A stretch of DNA of 12,313 nucleotides. Source: Methylovirgula sp. (lineage in GTDB: Bacteria; Pseudomonadota; Alphaproteobacteria; Rhizobiales; Beijerinckiaceae). Where the stretch lies: contig JASHSW010000241.1 of NCBI GenBank assembly GCA_030038595.1, positions 1 to 12,313 on the forward strand, in the 5' to 3' direction. The notes below the pieces were generated by a model. The model searched no databases and was not told the origin of the DNA. It saw only the letters and a list, made by a program, of their open reading frames with translations. How positions within the stretch are numbered: position 1 is the stretch's first letter; the number at the start of each line of letters is the position of its first letter. Below, in pieces: positions 1 to 5,963 of this stretch. The position numbers and the translations under genes are program-made.

Positions 1-655
1 CGCCGCGGAGGCCGGCGTCGGCCCGGGCGACGCGGTGTTCTTCGTCTGCGATCAGCAGGCTAAGGCGGCGAAATTCGCCGGCGCGGCGCGGCTCAAAATA
101 GGTAATGAACTCGGGCTCTCCAAGACCGAGGTCTTCGAGTTCTGCTGGATCGTCGATTTCCCGATGTACGAGTGGAACGAGGAAGAACAGAAGATCGACT
201 TCTCGCATAATCCCTTTTCGATGCCTAACCTCGATCACGACGAATTCCTGGCGCTCGATCCACAAGACGTGGGCAAGATCCTTGCGATCAAGGCGTTTCA
301 ATACGATGTCGTCTGCAACGGCATCGAACTATCGTCGGGGGCGATCCGCAATCATCGTCCCGACGTCATGAGAAAGGCGTTTGCGCTCGCCGGCTACGGC
401 GAGGACGATCTCGAGAAGCGCTTTGGCGGCCTCTATCGCGCCTTCCATTACGGTGCGCCGCCGCATGGCGGCATAGCGCCGGGCATCGACCGGATCGTGA
501 TGCTGCTCGCCGGCGAAGAGAACCTGCGCGAAGTCGTGCTCTTCCCGATGAACCAGCGTGCCGAGGATCTGCTCATGGGCGCGCCTTCGCCGGTAACCGC
601 AAAACAATTGCGCGAATTGCATATTCGGCTAAATTTACCCGAACCGAAGGGATAA
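1..655 (+). CDS. aspS: Aspartyl-tRNA synthetase, C-terminal part (5' end outside window)
   Basis: Class II aminoacyl-tRNA synthetase that charges tRNA-Asp (in many alphaproteobacteria also tRNA-Asn) in the cytoplasm. The reading frame is open from base 2, so the gene begins before the window; 217 residues are visible. Seen: the bacterial AspRS segments FDFPMYEW-like '[12 protein letters not shown]', 'SHNPFSMP', '[13 protein letters not shown]', and class II motif 3 '[15 protein letters not shown]' whose Arg contacts ATP. The tail '[17 protein letters not shown]' followed by 'QLRELHI' is the usual AspRS C-terminus, and the stop is TAA at 653-655. The next gene starts 15 bases on in the same direction, so the two may share a transcript. 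Whether the enzyme is discriminating or not cannot be judged from this part. Identification is very secure. Confidence 0.97.
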   Translation, partial: AAEAGVGPGDAVFFVCDQQAKAAKFAGAARLKIGNELGLSKTEVFEFCWIVDFPMYEWNEEEQKIDFSHNPFSMPNLDHDEFLALDPQDVGKILAIKAFQYDVVCNGIELSSGAIRNHRPDVMRKAFALAGYGEDDLEKRFGGLYRAFHYGAPPHGGIAPGIDRIVMLLAGEENLREVVLFPMNQRAEDLLMGAPSPVTAKQLRELHIRLNLPEPKG

Positions 656-670
656 ACGGACACGGGGAAT

Positions 671-1912
671 GTGCCGAAATTTCCCAACTCGATTCGAAGT
701 GCGGCCAATCCCTTGAAGCCTTCGCCCGAACCCGGTTGGCGCCCCAACGCATCGTCGGCTTTCTTGACGAAAATCGCGAAGGTCGCCGTTCCGGCGATCA
801 TTTTCGGCTTGGGCTGGTTTACCTTTCAATCGCACTACGACGTTTGGGGCGGCTGCAAATATCTCTGTTTGCTTGCCGCGCTCGCGATCTATTGCGCGGT
901 AATCTTGCGCGGTAGACTGCGCGACATTTCCGTGCTCGCCGCGAGCCTGCTGCTGGGGCTCGCCGCGGCGGAAGCCTATGCGGTGCTCACATTGGCGAGG
1001 CCCCTCGAAGTGCAGGCGCAGGGGTACTCCGTCAGCCGGCCAATTCTCGGCTGGGGTCCGCAGCACCCGGGCGTCTTCCACAACATCAAATTTGCCGCAA
1101 TGACGCGGCGCGTGATTTTCGACGCGCATTACACGATCGACGCCAATCTCAACCGCAAGGTCGTCTCGGCGCCGAGCGGACCTGCCGTCGCCTTCTTCGG
1201 AGATTCGCTCACCTTCGGTACGGGGCTCGATGATCGGGAGACTCTGCCGCAGATCTTTTCCGATCTTCATGATCGAAAGATCGGTGTTTTTAATTTCGGC
1301 TTTCCGGGGTACGGGCCGCAGCAGTTCTTGCGGGCGCTCGAGACGAATATGTTCGACCCGCTGCTGCGCGGGCGCGTGCGTCTCTTCGTGTTCGAAGCCA
1401 CGAGCTATCTCGCCGTACGCGCGTCCTGCAAGGCGGGTTGGATGTTACGCGCGCCGCGCTATGAAATGGTCGACGGGCGCGCGGTCTATCGCGGCGCCTG
1501 CTACCAGCAGTGGACCATTCTCAACCAGCTCTTCGCCAATACCTCGCTCTATCACGAATTTGTCGAACCGACATTCGGGGGCCCGACGCGGTCCGACATC
1601 GATCTTTTCATCGGCATTCTCGTGCAGGCGACGAAATTGGCGCGCGAGAAATATGGCGCGCCGACGCTCATCGTTTACAGTCGTAACTCGAACGAATATC
1701 TGCGCCACTCCGGATTGACGGAGGAAGGCGTGATCCAGCGCATGCGGCAGGCCGGGTTAGACGTGATCGATACTACGCTCGATCCCAAGGACTTTCCGGG
1801 AATGGTGCTGAAGATCCCGGGCGATGGCCATCCGACCGGCGTTACCAACGCCGCCCGTGCCCGGCTAATCGACGCCGATATCCAGCGTCGGCATCTCTTG
1901 GATTTGCATTGA
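671..1912 (+). CDS. Membrane-anchored SGNH/GDSL hydrolase-like protein
   Basis: A 413-residue protein. Residues about 37-107 hold two or three hydrophobic segments, suggesting an N-terminal membrane anchor. The rest is an SGNH-hydrolase-like domain: block I is 'FFGDSLTFG' (nucleophile Ser179), a block II-like Gly lies in 'NFGFPGYGPQQF' (about 208-219), and block V is 'DGHPTG' (Asp385, His387). The usual block III G-x-N-D is not evident; the matching region reads 'FEATSYLAV'. Families of this kind deacylate or acylate sugars or lipids at the cell envelope, but the substrate is not visible here. The start is GTG at 671, with a GGGG at 664-667 that is close for a ribosome-binding site; no ATG precedes the first membrane segment. 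It follows aspS by 15 bases, so co-transcription is likely, although no functional link is known. Confidence 0.8.
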   Translation: MPKFPNSIRSAANPLKPSPEPGWRPNASSAFLTKIAKVAVPAIIFGLGWFTFQSHYDVWGGCKYLCLLAALAIYCAVILRGRLRDISVLAASLLLGLAAAEAYAVLTLARPLEVQAQGYSVSRPILGWGPQHPGVFHNIKFAAMTRRVIFDAHYTIDANLNRKVVSAPSGPAVAFFGDSLTFGTGLDDRETLPQIFSDLHDRKIGVFNFGFPGYGPQQFLRALETNMFDPLLRGRVRLFVFEATSYLAVRASCKAGWMLRAPRYEMVDGRAVYRGACYQQWTILNQLFANTSLYHEFVEPTFGGPTRSDIDLFIGILVQATKLAREKYGAPTLIVYSRNSNEYLRHSGLTEEGVIQRMRQAGLDVIDTTLDPKDFPGMVLKIPGDGHPTGVTNAARARLIDADIQRRHLLDLH

Positions 1913-1993
1913 AGGTCGTGGCTCCGGCCTCGCTTGCGCAACACCTTTCGTTTCTGCCATTCTCGCCGCGGCGCGGTTCGTTATGGGAATGAC

Positions 1994-2299
1994 ATGTCGG
2001 AACAAGAGCAATGGCAGCCGATGGCGACCGCCCCCAAAGATGGGACGCGCATCATTGTGGTGATCCGGGCAAGCGAGCAGGGCGCTTCCGACATCGATGT
2101 CGTGCGCTGGGCGAAGCCCAAGTCGCACGGGGAATATTGCTGGACCGCGACCGACTCGGATGAGAATTGCGCGGTGATCTACGATGAGTGGGAGGTCGCC
2201 TACTGGATGCCGCTGCCGGCATGGTCGGCGCCGTTCAAGACGCCGGGGCTCGCCGCCAAACTCCCCGACCCGCCCGAAGGCGACGGATCGGGCATCTAG
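1994..2299 (+). CDS. Small conserved 'WQPMATAPKDGT' protein, function unknown
   Basis: A 101-residue soluble protein without a signal peptide. The N-terminus 'WQPMATAPKDGTRIIVVI' is a sequence style found in DUF551-like and phage-associated small proteins and in many rhizobial hypothetical proteins. A second Trp-rich patch, 'EVAYWMPLPAW' (about 67-77), is typical of the same group. The ATG at 1994 is preferred over an in-frame TTG at 1934 because the homology-like motif begins right after it and GGGA (1985-1988) is well placed as ribosome-binding site. It is read toward the minus-strand tRNA-Thr gene. No catalytic residues are recognisable; I assign no function. Confidence 0.75.
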   Translation: MSEQEQWQPMATAPKDGTRIIVVIRASEQGASDIDVVRWAKPKSHGEYCWTATDSDENCAVIYDEWEVAYWMPLPAWSAPFKTPGLAAKLPDPPEGDGSGI

Positions 2300-2392
2300 G
2301 CTCGGCGGGCCGCCTGAAATCCGCCAAAGCGAGGCAACAAGAACTGTACCGGCGAGCCTCGCCGTCAGGCTGGGTTCCATGGCGGCGGCGCA

Positions 2393-2418
2393 GGATCGCT
2401 TCCAAGAAGGAGCGATCC
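2393..2418. terminator. Strong hairpin between convergent genes, without T-run
   Basis: The arms GGATCGCTTC and GGAGCGATCC form a 10-base-pair stem (one T.G pair) around the 6-base loop 2403-2408. It lies between the plus-strand small gene ending at 2299 and the minus-strand tRNA-Thr gene ending at 2474. No T-run follows on either strand, so termination is an inference from position; it could instead protect an mRNA 3' end. Confidence 0.4.
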
Positions 2419-2473
2419 CGTTCGGTCGCGTCCGCGCGGCGCTGAAGATCGCCGGTCCGATGCGCAAGGAAAC

Positions 2474-2549
2474 TGGTGCCGGCTGCAGGACTCGAACCTG
2501 CGACCTACTGATTACAAATCAGTTGCTCTACCAACTGAGCTAAACCGGC
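2474..2549 (-). tRNA. tRNA-Thr (anticodon TGT)
   Basis: On the minus strand this 76-base gene folds into a standard cloverleaf. The acceptor stem pairs GCCGGTT with AGCCGGC (one G.T pair), the discriminator base is A, and CCA is encoded (TGG at 2474-2476 on the plus strand). The anticodon arm is CTGAT-TTGTAAT with anticodon TGT, reading ACN threonine codons, especially ACA. The T-loop is TTCGAGT. A weak promoter candidate (TTGAAA at 2630-2635, 17-base spacer, TAGCTC at 2607-2612, both minus strand) lies upstream. It is the counterpart of E. coli thrU, which also sits near tyrU and glyT. Confidence 0.97.
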
Positions 2550-2905
2550 GGGTTCCGGGATTGCGAAGCGACGTTTCGAATATCGCGCCAATCCAAATTA
2601 TTCGTTGAGCTAGCAGCGCGCGGGTCGCGTTTCAACCAAGCGCCGCGGCGCAACGGCTTTCGAAGATCCGCCAAGCGAAGCGGACTTTATTGTCCGCAGT
2701 GCGGCATCGCAAAAACATCTATATTGCGCAGATTCTGACCAAAATCGCAGAGCGATCGAATGTCCTGCCGTATCGTATGCCGTAGGTAAGCCGAAGTTTT
2801 CGACATCTCACGCAAAATCGGCCAGATCGCCGCAAAGGCGGGTCATCATCAAAACCGACGCAGCGTGCATTGCACAATCGAGCGGAGTGGGATGCGGGGG
2901 AAACC

Positions 2906-3025
2906 ATGGAGCAAGGTATCGCCTATGCGCTTCTTGGCACGTTCTGCTTTCCTGCCCTTATGCGCTGGCAACCGCACGCCGGGAACGCCGCCCCAAAAGC
3001 TCTAGCGCCAGCCCGGTGTCCATGA
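2906..3025 (+). CDS. Possible 39-residue small protein
   Basis: An ATG at 2906 is preceded by GCGGGGGAA at 2894-2902, a plausible ribosome-binding site. The frame encodes a short peptide starting MEQGIAYALLGTFCFPALM, which is hydrophobic in its first half, then rich in Ala and Pro, and stops with TGA at 3023. No family is recognised. It lies in an otherwise gene-poor stretch and could equally be a chance frame or a remnant of a decayed gene. Confidence 0.2.
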   Translation: MEQGIAYALLGTFCFPALMRWQPHAGNAAPKALAPARCP

Positions 3026-3201
3026 CCGCCGCCTGCGGGTGCGATTTCAGCTGCCTTCTGTTTCGTGAGATCTGCTTGCCGCCGGGACGTAGGTCTTGGG
3101 CTCGGCCGCATCCTTGCCGCAAATAGGTGGCTAAGCTAAGGAATCTCGCTGACGATTTGCTGCGCCGATGGCGCGCGATCCGGCCGGAGGCTCATGTTCA
3201 C

Positions 3202-3225
3202 GGTTCTGCTAGGCAGAGCCATTTT
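3202..3225 (+). terminator. Hairpin upstream of the 3260 gene, terminator-like
   Basis: GGTTCTGC (3202-3209) pairs with GCAGAGCC (3213-3220) around TAG, giving 8 pairs with one T.G, followed by ATTTT. GGCTC at 3189-3193 can compete for GAGCC at 3216-3220. It sits 35 bases ahead of the start codon at 3260, so it is either the end of an upstream transcript or a 5'-leader structure. The T-run is short. Confidence 0.3.
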
Positions 3226-3259
3226 GCGCCCACCCGGCGCCGTTTGTTGGAGGGGACGA

Positions 3260-3598
3260 ATGTCAAACATCGGATTAGCCGTAAAATCCGGACTTGCCTT
3301 GGCTTTGGCCGGGAGCGTGATGGTTGCTGTCGCTGCCCCGGCCCAGGCGGGCGGCGGCGGCGCGATCGCCGCCGGCATCCTCGGAGGTACCGCACTCGGC
3401 TTTATCGCTGGCAGCGCCGCGGCCGCGGCGGCTGCGCCTCCACCCCCACCGCCACCGCCTCCCTATTACGCGCCTGCCTATGCTCCGGGACCCGGCCCTT
3501 ACTACGGTCCAGGCCCGCATTGCTGGTGGGAGCCACAGCAGGTCTGGGACGGCTATACCGGCGCCTACGTCGTGCGCCGCGTGCGGGTCTGCAACTGA
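3260..3598 (+). CDS. Small exported Gly/Ala- and Pro-rich protein
   Basis: A 112-residue protein with a clear signal peptide (hydrophobic core about 8-27, likely cut after AQA at residue 30). The mature part starts with GGGG, then a glycine-spaced Ala/Gly hydrophobic stretch (about 35-58) that could insert in a membrane, then nine prolines, a Tyr/Pro/Gly-rich linker and a C-terminal 'CWWEPQQVWDGYTG' plus 'VRRVRVCN' segment with Cys88 and Cys111, possibly a disulfide. Such proteins are common and uncharacterised in Hyphomicrobiales. The ATG at 3260 has an excellent ribosome-binding site, GGAGGGG at 3249-3255; an in-frame ATG at 3194 lies ahead of the hairpin and would bury the signal peptide. 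A strong terminator follows at 3624-3648, so this is probably a single-gene unit. Confidence 0.8.
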   Translation: MSNIGLAVKSGLALALAGSVMVAVAAPAQAGGGGAIAAGILGGTALGFIAGSAAAAAAAPPPPPPPPPYYAPAYAPGPGPYYGPGPHCWWEPQQVWDGYTGAYVVRRVRVCN

Positions 3599-3623
3599 GT
3601 TCTCGCGCCAAACCACGTTTCGG

Positions 3624-3648
3624 GGCCCCGTTCACCGGGGCCTTTTTT
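3624..3648 (+). terminator. Intrinsic terminator
   Basis: GGCCCCG (3624-3630) and CGGGGCC (3636-3642) form a perfect 7-base-pair GC stem around TTCAC, followed directly by TTTTTT (3643-3648). It lies 26 bases after the stop of the exported protein gene and ends that transcript. Confidence 0.93.
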
Positions 3649-3747
3649 ACGGGCGCTATCCGCGGCGCGTGCGCAGAACCCTTTTCGCCGCGCCGCCCAA
3701 ATGCGACCCGAAGAGGCGGATGGACCTGAGGTCGGCGGCGCGCTAGG

Positions 3748-3763
3748 TTAACGAACAGTTAAC
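3748..3763. promoter_or_regulatory. CtrA-type binding box TTAA-N7-TTAAC
   Basis: The sequence TTAACGAACAGTTAAC matches the full alphaproteobacterial CtrA consensus TTAA-N7-TTAA(C). With the preceding G at 3747 it consists of two GTTAAC palindromes 11 bases apart, one helical turn, so it matches on both strands. It ends 14 bases before the ATG at 3778 and directly abuts the ribosome-binding site. That position fits repression better than activation, since CtrA-activated promoters usually have the box near -35. In-vivo binding is inferred. Confidence 0.55.
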
Positions 3764-3777
3764 TTGAGGGCTCGGCG

Positions 3778-4164
3778 ATGAATTTCAGGCTTTCCGTCGC
3801 GATCCTGATCGGCCTCGCGACCCCCGCCGCCGCGGCCTCCGGCGGCGGACATGGGGCGCACTCGTTCGCGATGCCGGCGCGTTCCTTCGCGATCGAAACG
3901 TCGGCGCAATCCGCGCGCGAACCGCAGCATTTCGCGGGTTTGGGCGCAAGCGGCGCCTATACGACCCTGCTTTCCGGTACGTTCCCGACGGCGCCGTACG
4001 AAGGGGGAGTGCTCACTGCGTATCCGTATTACCTCGTGCAATACGCGCCGCCGCCGCCACCGCAGCGCTGCGTGCGGCCGCTGCTGATCCATCTCGTGCC
4101 CGCGCATGCACCGAAGAACCTGCCGCACCTCGTCTACGGTACGCCATTCGACTGCCCCGGATAG
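3778..4164 (+). CDS. Small exported protein of unknown function
   Basis: A 128-residue protein with a short signal peptide (MNFRLSVAILIGLATPAAAA, likely cut after residue 20). The mature part has a Gly/His-rich start (SGGGHGAH), a Tyr/Pro-rich middle ('AYPYYLVQYAPPPPPQRC') and only two cysteines, Cys98 and Cys126, which could pair. No known domain is recognised. The start ATG has GAGGG at 3766-3770, and a CtrA-type box lies just before it, suggesting cell-cycle or envelope-linked control. The last 31 bases overlap the 3' end of the convergent rlmB gene, so antisense interference between the two transcripts is possible. An envelope or periplasmic location is inferred from the signal peptide alone. 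Confidence 0.75.
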   Translation: MNFRLSVAILIGLATPAAAASGGGHGAHSFAMPARSFAIETSAQSAREPQHFAGLGASGAYTTLLSGTFPTAPYEGGVLTAYPYYLVQYAPPPPPQRCVRPLLIHLVPAHAPKNLPHLVYGTPFDCPG

Positions 4165-4973
4165 GCGGCAAGCTTGCGCCGCACGATGGCGAGCGCGACG
4201 ACGCAGGCATTCGAAACATTGAGGCTCTTGATTGCGCCCGGCAAGTCGAGCCGCGCGGCAAGATCGCAGTTCTCGCGCGTGAGGCGGCGCATTCCCTTGC
4301 CTTCGGCTCCGAGCACCAACGCCAGCGGGCGCCTCAAAGGCGCGTCGCATAAAGATGAAGCCGCTTCGGAGTCGAGACCGACGCGCAGGTAGCCGAAGTC
4401 CTTCAGTTCGTCCAGCGCGCGGGCGAGGTTTACCACGTGGATGATCGGCACGTGTTCAAGCCCGCCGGACGCAGCCTTGGCGAGTGCGCCGGAAAGACGC
4501 GGCGAATGCCGCTCGGTCGTTACCAGCGCCTCGACCGCATAGGCCGCGGCGCTGCGCAAAATAGCGCCTACGTTATGCGGATCGGTGATCTGATCGAGCA
4601 CCAGCACCATGCCGCCGTTCGCTGCGAGTTCGTCGAGACTTTGTACGGGCAGGGGACGCGCTTCGAGAAGCACGCCTTGGTGGACGGCATCCGGACCAAG
4701 GCGGCGCGTGAGATCTTCGGGACTGACCAAATGCGCGTTCAGGCCCGCCGCCGCGCATTCCGCCATGAGTTTTGCCGCGGCCGCAGGGGTCGCGAAAAGT
4801 GCAAGCGACTTCCGGCGCTTGTTACGCAACGCCTCACGCACCGCGTGAAACCCGTAGAGGTGCACGACATCGGGCGAAGCGCGGCGAAATGCGGCGCCGG
4901 GCACCGGCTGAAGGGCTCGCTCGCTTTCATGCTGCGCTTTACCGCGACGATTGCCCGGCCTCTGGGATTTCAC
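4134..4973 (-). CDS. rlmB: 23S rRNA 2'-O-methyltransferase of the SpoU/TrmH family (RlmB)
   Basis: SPOUT-class enzyme that transfers a methyl group from S-adenosylmethionine to a ribose 2'-OH in 23S rRNA; in E. coli RlmB modifies G2251 in the P-loop. Seen (279 residues from the GTG at 4973): an N-terminal basic, poorly conserved tail, a substrate-binding domain beginning 'VVHLYGFHAVREAL', then the three SpoU motifs: 'DQITDPHNVGAILRSA' (about 127-142) with the conserved Asn and Arg, 'LVLGAEGKGMRRLT' (about 220-233), and 'IKSLNVSNACVVAL' (about 248-261), which build the knotted SAM site. GTG at 4973 is preferred because GGAGAG sits 6 bases before it; an in-frame TTG at 4994 would add 7 residues. 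It is divergent from tRNA-Tyr, a common arrangement in alphaproteobacteria, and its 3' end overlaps the convergent exported-protein gene. Confidence 0.95.
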   Translation of the reverse strand: MKSQRPGNRRGKAQHESERALQPVPGAAFRRASPDVVHLYGFHAVREALRNKRRKSLALFATPAAAAKLMAECAAAGLNAHLVSPEDLTRRLGPDAVHQGVLLEARPLPVQSLDELAANGGMVLVLDQITDPHNVGAILRSAAAYAVEALVTTERHSPRLSGALAKAASGGLEHVPIIHVVNLARALDELKDFGYLRVGLDSEAASSLCDAPLRRPLALVLGAEGKGMRRLTRENCDLAARLDLPGAIKSLNVSNACVVALAIVRRKLAAYPGQSNGVP

Positions 4974-5046
4974 GATGCGCTCTCCGCGGAACAAGATGCG
5001 GTTCGGCTATCGCGCAATTGCGCCGCAAAGGCAAAGGCGGCGGGGA

Positions 5047-5075
5047 TTGACGAGGCGTTCGGTTCTTCCGATAAG
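5047..5075 (+). promoter_or_regulatory. Promoter of tRNA-Tyr
   Basis: TTGACG (5047-5052), a 17-base spacer and GATAAG (5070-5075) form a good sigma-70-type promoter. Transcription would begin near 5082, about 30 bases before the mature tRNA-Tyr. It lies in the 137-base divergent region shared with rlmB. Confidence 0.6.
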
Positions 5076-5093
5076 CGCCGCGCGGTCGACCGC

Positions 5094-5109
5094 CGGAGCC
5101 GCGGCTCCG
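5094..5109. repeat. Perfect 16-base palindrome in the tRNA-Tyr leader
   Basis: CGGAGCCGCGGCTCCG is its own reverse complement and ends one base before the tRNA-Tyr acceptor stem. In the precursor RNA it could form a short hairpin next to the RNase P cut, or as DNA it could be a protein site. Such GC palindromes also occur by chance here. Confidence 0.5.
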
Positions 5110-5110
5110 C

Positions 5111-5195
5111 GGGGGAGTGTCCCGAGCGGCAAAGGGGGCGGACTGTAAATCCGCTGGCTATGCCTTCGTAGGTTCGAGTCCTACCTCCCCCACCA
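5111..5195 (+). tRNA. tRNA-Tyr (anticodon GTA)
   Basis: An 85-base class II tRNA with a long variable arm. The acceptor stem pairs GGGGGAG (5111-5117) with CTCCCCC (5185-5191), the discriminator is A and CCA is encoded (5193-5195). The anticodon stem is GCGGA/TCCGC around CTGTAAA with GTA at 5145-5147. The T-arm is GTAGG-TTCGAGT-CCTAC. It reads tyrosine codons TAC and TAT. The 3' part of this gene recurs in degenerate form at 5829-5879. It corresponds to E. coli tyrU near glyT. Confidence 0.97.
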
Positions 5196-5210
5196 CTTTG
5201 ATTTCACTTT

Positions 5211-5246
5211 ATGGAATGGAGCCGAGGCATGGAATGGAGCCGAGGC
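5211..5246. repeat. 18-base perfect tandem repeat, two copies
   Basis: ATGGAATGGAGCCGAGGC occurs at 5211-5228 and again at 5229-5246 with no base between. It begins 15 bases after the CCA of tRNA-Tyr, inside the segment bounded by the two tRNA-Tyr repeats. It may be replication slippage or the binding site of a lost recombinase. Confidence 0.9.
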
Positions 5247-5320
5247 GCGGCGATCGCATCCCTAAAATTTGAAACTTCGAATTCATCCAATTCGTAACCA
5301 AATGATGCGACAACGGCCCG

Positions 5321-5857
5321 ATGCGGCAGCTCGGCGCGATCGTTGTTTTGTTGGCCCTGGTAATTTGGGCGGCGCACTCCGGCAGCGCGCAGTTCAGCGT
5401 GGCCATGGGCAGGAACCTTGCAGGCGCGCCGTCGATCCGCACGAGTTGTGTCCAAGATGAGGACGCCAAGGCGCGCATCCGCGACGAGATCCTTTTGTTT
5501 GCGCGCAGTCATACCCTGAGCGAACAGGAACTTAGTCGGCGTGTCGACGCGAACGCCTCCGCTCTCGAACAGTTCGGTTGCGTGGCCGAAGTGTCGGGCA
5601 GCACGGTTCCTATGGCCATGCTGGCGGTTGACGATTTCAAGGCATTTCTCGCCGCGCAAGGACGCCGCGGCGCTGCCGAACTTCTCGCACGGTGGGCCGC
5701 CCTGTGCGGCAGGGCCGAATGCAAAGCGATCGCCAAAAAAGTGAGAAACGAGCTTCCCGAAGTCGCGCCTTCGGGGGGATCGGCGGGCGGCGCCATCCGG
5801 CATGTGAGCGGCAATGATCATCTCGGTGCTGTAAATCGGCCGCCTACGCCTTCGTAG
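5321..5857 (+). CDS. Exported protein of unknown function whose end lies in a tRNA-Tyr repeat
   Basis: A 178-residue protein with a signal peptide (hydrophobic core about 5-18, likely cut after GSA at residue 23). The mature part is largely helical and charged, with Cys43, Cys87, Cys129 and Cys134, which may form disulfides. No family is recognised. The ATG at 5321 has no good ribosome-binding site nearby. The last nine residues (AVNRPPTPS) and the stop codon are read from the degenerate tRNA-Tyr copy at 5829-5879, so the natural C-terminus may have been lost or replaced when that repeat arose. The gene lies wholly between the two tRNA-Tyr-derived sequences and could be cargo of a former integrated element. 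That the gene is real rests on the good signal peptide and the length. Confidence 0.6.
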   Translation: MRQLGAIVVLLALVIWAAHSGSAQFSVAMGRNLAGAPSIRTSCVQDEDAKARIRDEILLFARSHTLSEQELSRRVDANASALEQFGCVAEVSGSTVPMAMLAVDDFKAFLAAQGRRGAAELLARWAALCGRAECKAIAKKVRNELPEVAPSGGSAGGAIRHVSGNDHLGAVNRPPTPS

Positions 5858-5879
5858 GTTCGAGTCCTGCTTCCCCACC
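5829..5879 (+). pseudogene. Degenerate copy of the 3' part of tRNA-Tyr (possible attachment-site repeat)
   Basis: From the anticodon loop (CTGTAAATC) to the encoded CC of CCA, this segment matches the tRNA-Tyr gene with about eight differences in 53 positions, including one missing C. A 21-base exact block (5162-5182 against 5848-5868) covers the variable arm and T-arm. The acceptor 5' half is absent; a further match GAGCGGCAA (D-arm, 5806-5814) lies upstream but is 4 bases off in spacing. The copy cannot fold into a tRNA. Tyrosine recombinases typically use just this 3' part as attachment site and leave a direct repeat at the far end of the element. A decayed tandem tRNA-Tyr duplicate is the main alternative. 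Confidence 0.75.
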
Positions 5880-5963
5880 GCTCCGCGTGCGTTCTCCGGT
5901 CGAACGGAGCGTCGCACTGTTGTGGCCTGTTCAAACGGCGTTTAAGGAACTTGCAAGCGTCCG

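Larger units (their letters stand above)
2550..3259. other. Gene-poor stretch of 710 bases
   Basis: No convincing gene is seen. The stretch holds the presumed tRNA-Thr promoter (minus strand), a perfect 6-base-pair hairpin GCGGAC/GTCCGC at 2680-2697 whose left arm could alternatively pair with CCGC at 2669-2672, a 39-codon frame at 2906-3025 with a purine-rich leader, and a hairpin at 3202-3220. Several open frames of about 60-80 codons on both strands have no recognisable domains and look like chance frames in GC-rich DNA. It may be the decayed remains of a former gene. Confidence 0.5.

Noticed and set aside
635..1270. Minus-strand open frame opposite the SGNH-like gene
   Set aside because: Arg-rich with no recognisable fold, and antisense to a protein with clear catalytic motifs.
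2923..3111. Minus-strand frame with a Lys/Ala-rich stretch, considered as a pseudogene remnant
   Set aside because: Fragments look faintly protein-like in two frames, but no family is recognisable and there is no start signal.
3127..3729. Plus-strand Arg-rich open frame across the exported-protein gene and its terminator
   Set aside because: It runs through a strong intrinsic terminator, and another frame has the signal peptide and the best ribosome-binding site.
5829..5879. Second functional tRNA-Tyr
   Set aside because: The 5' acceptor half is missing, the anticodon stem no longer pairs and the acceptor 3' strand has lost a base, so no cloverleaf forms.
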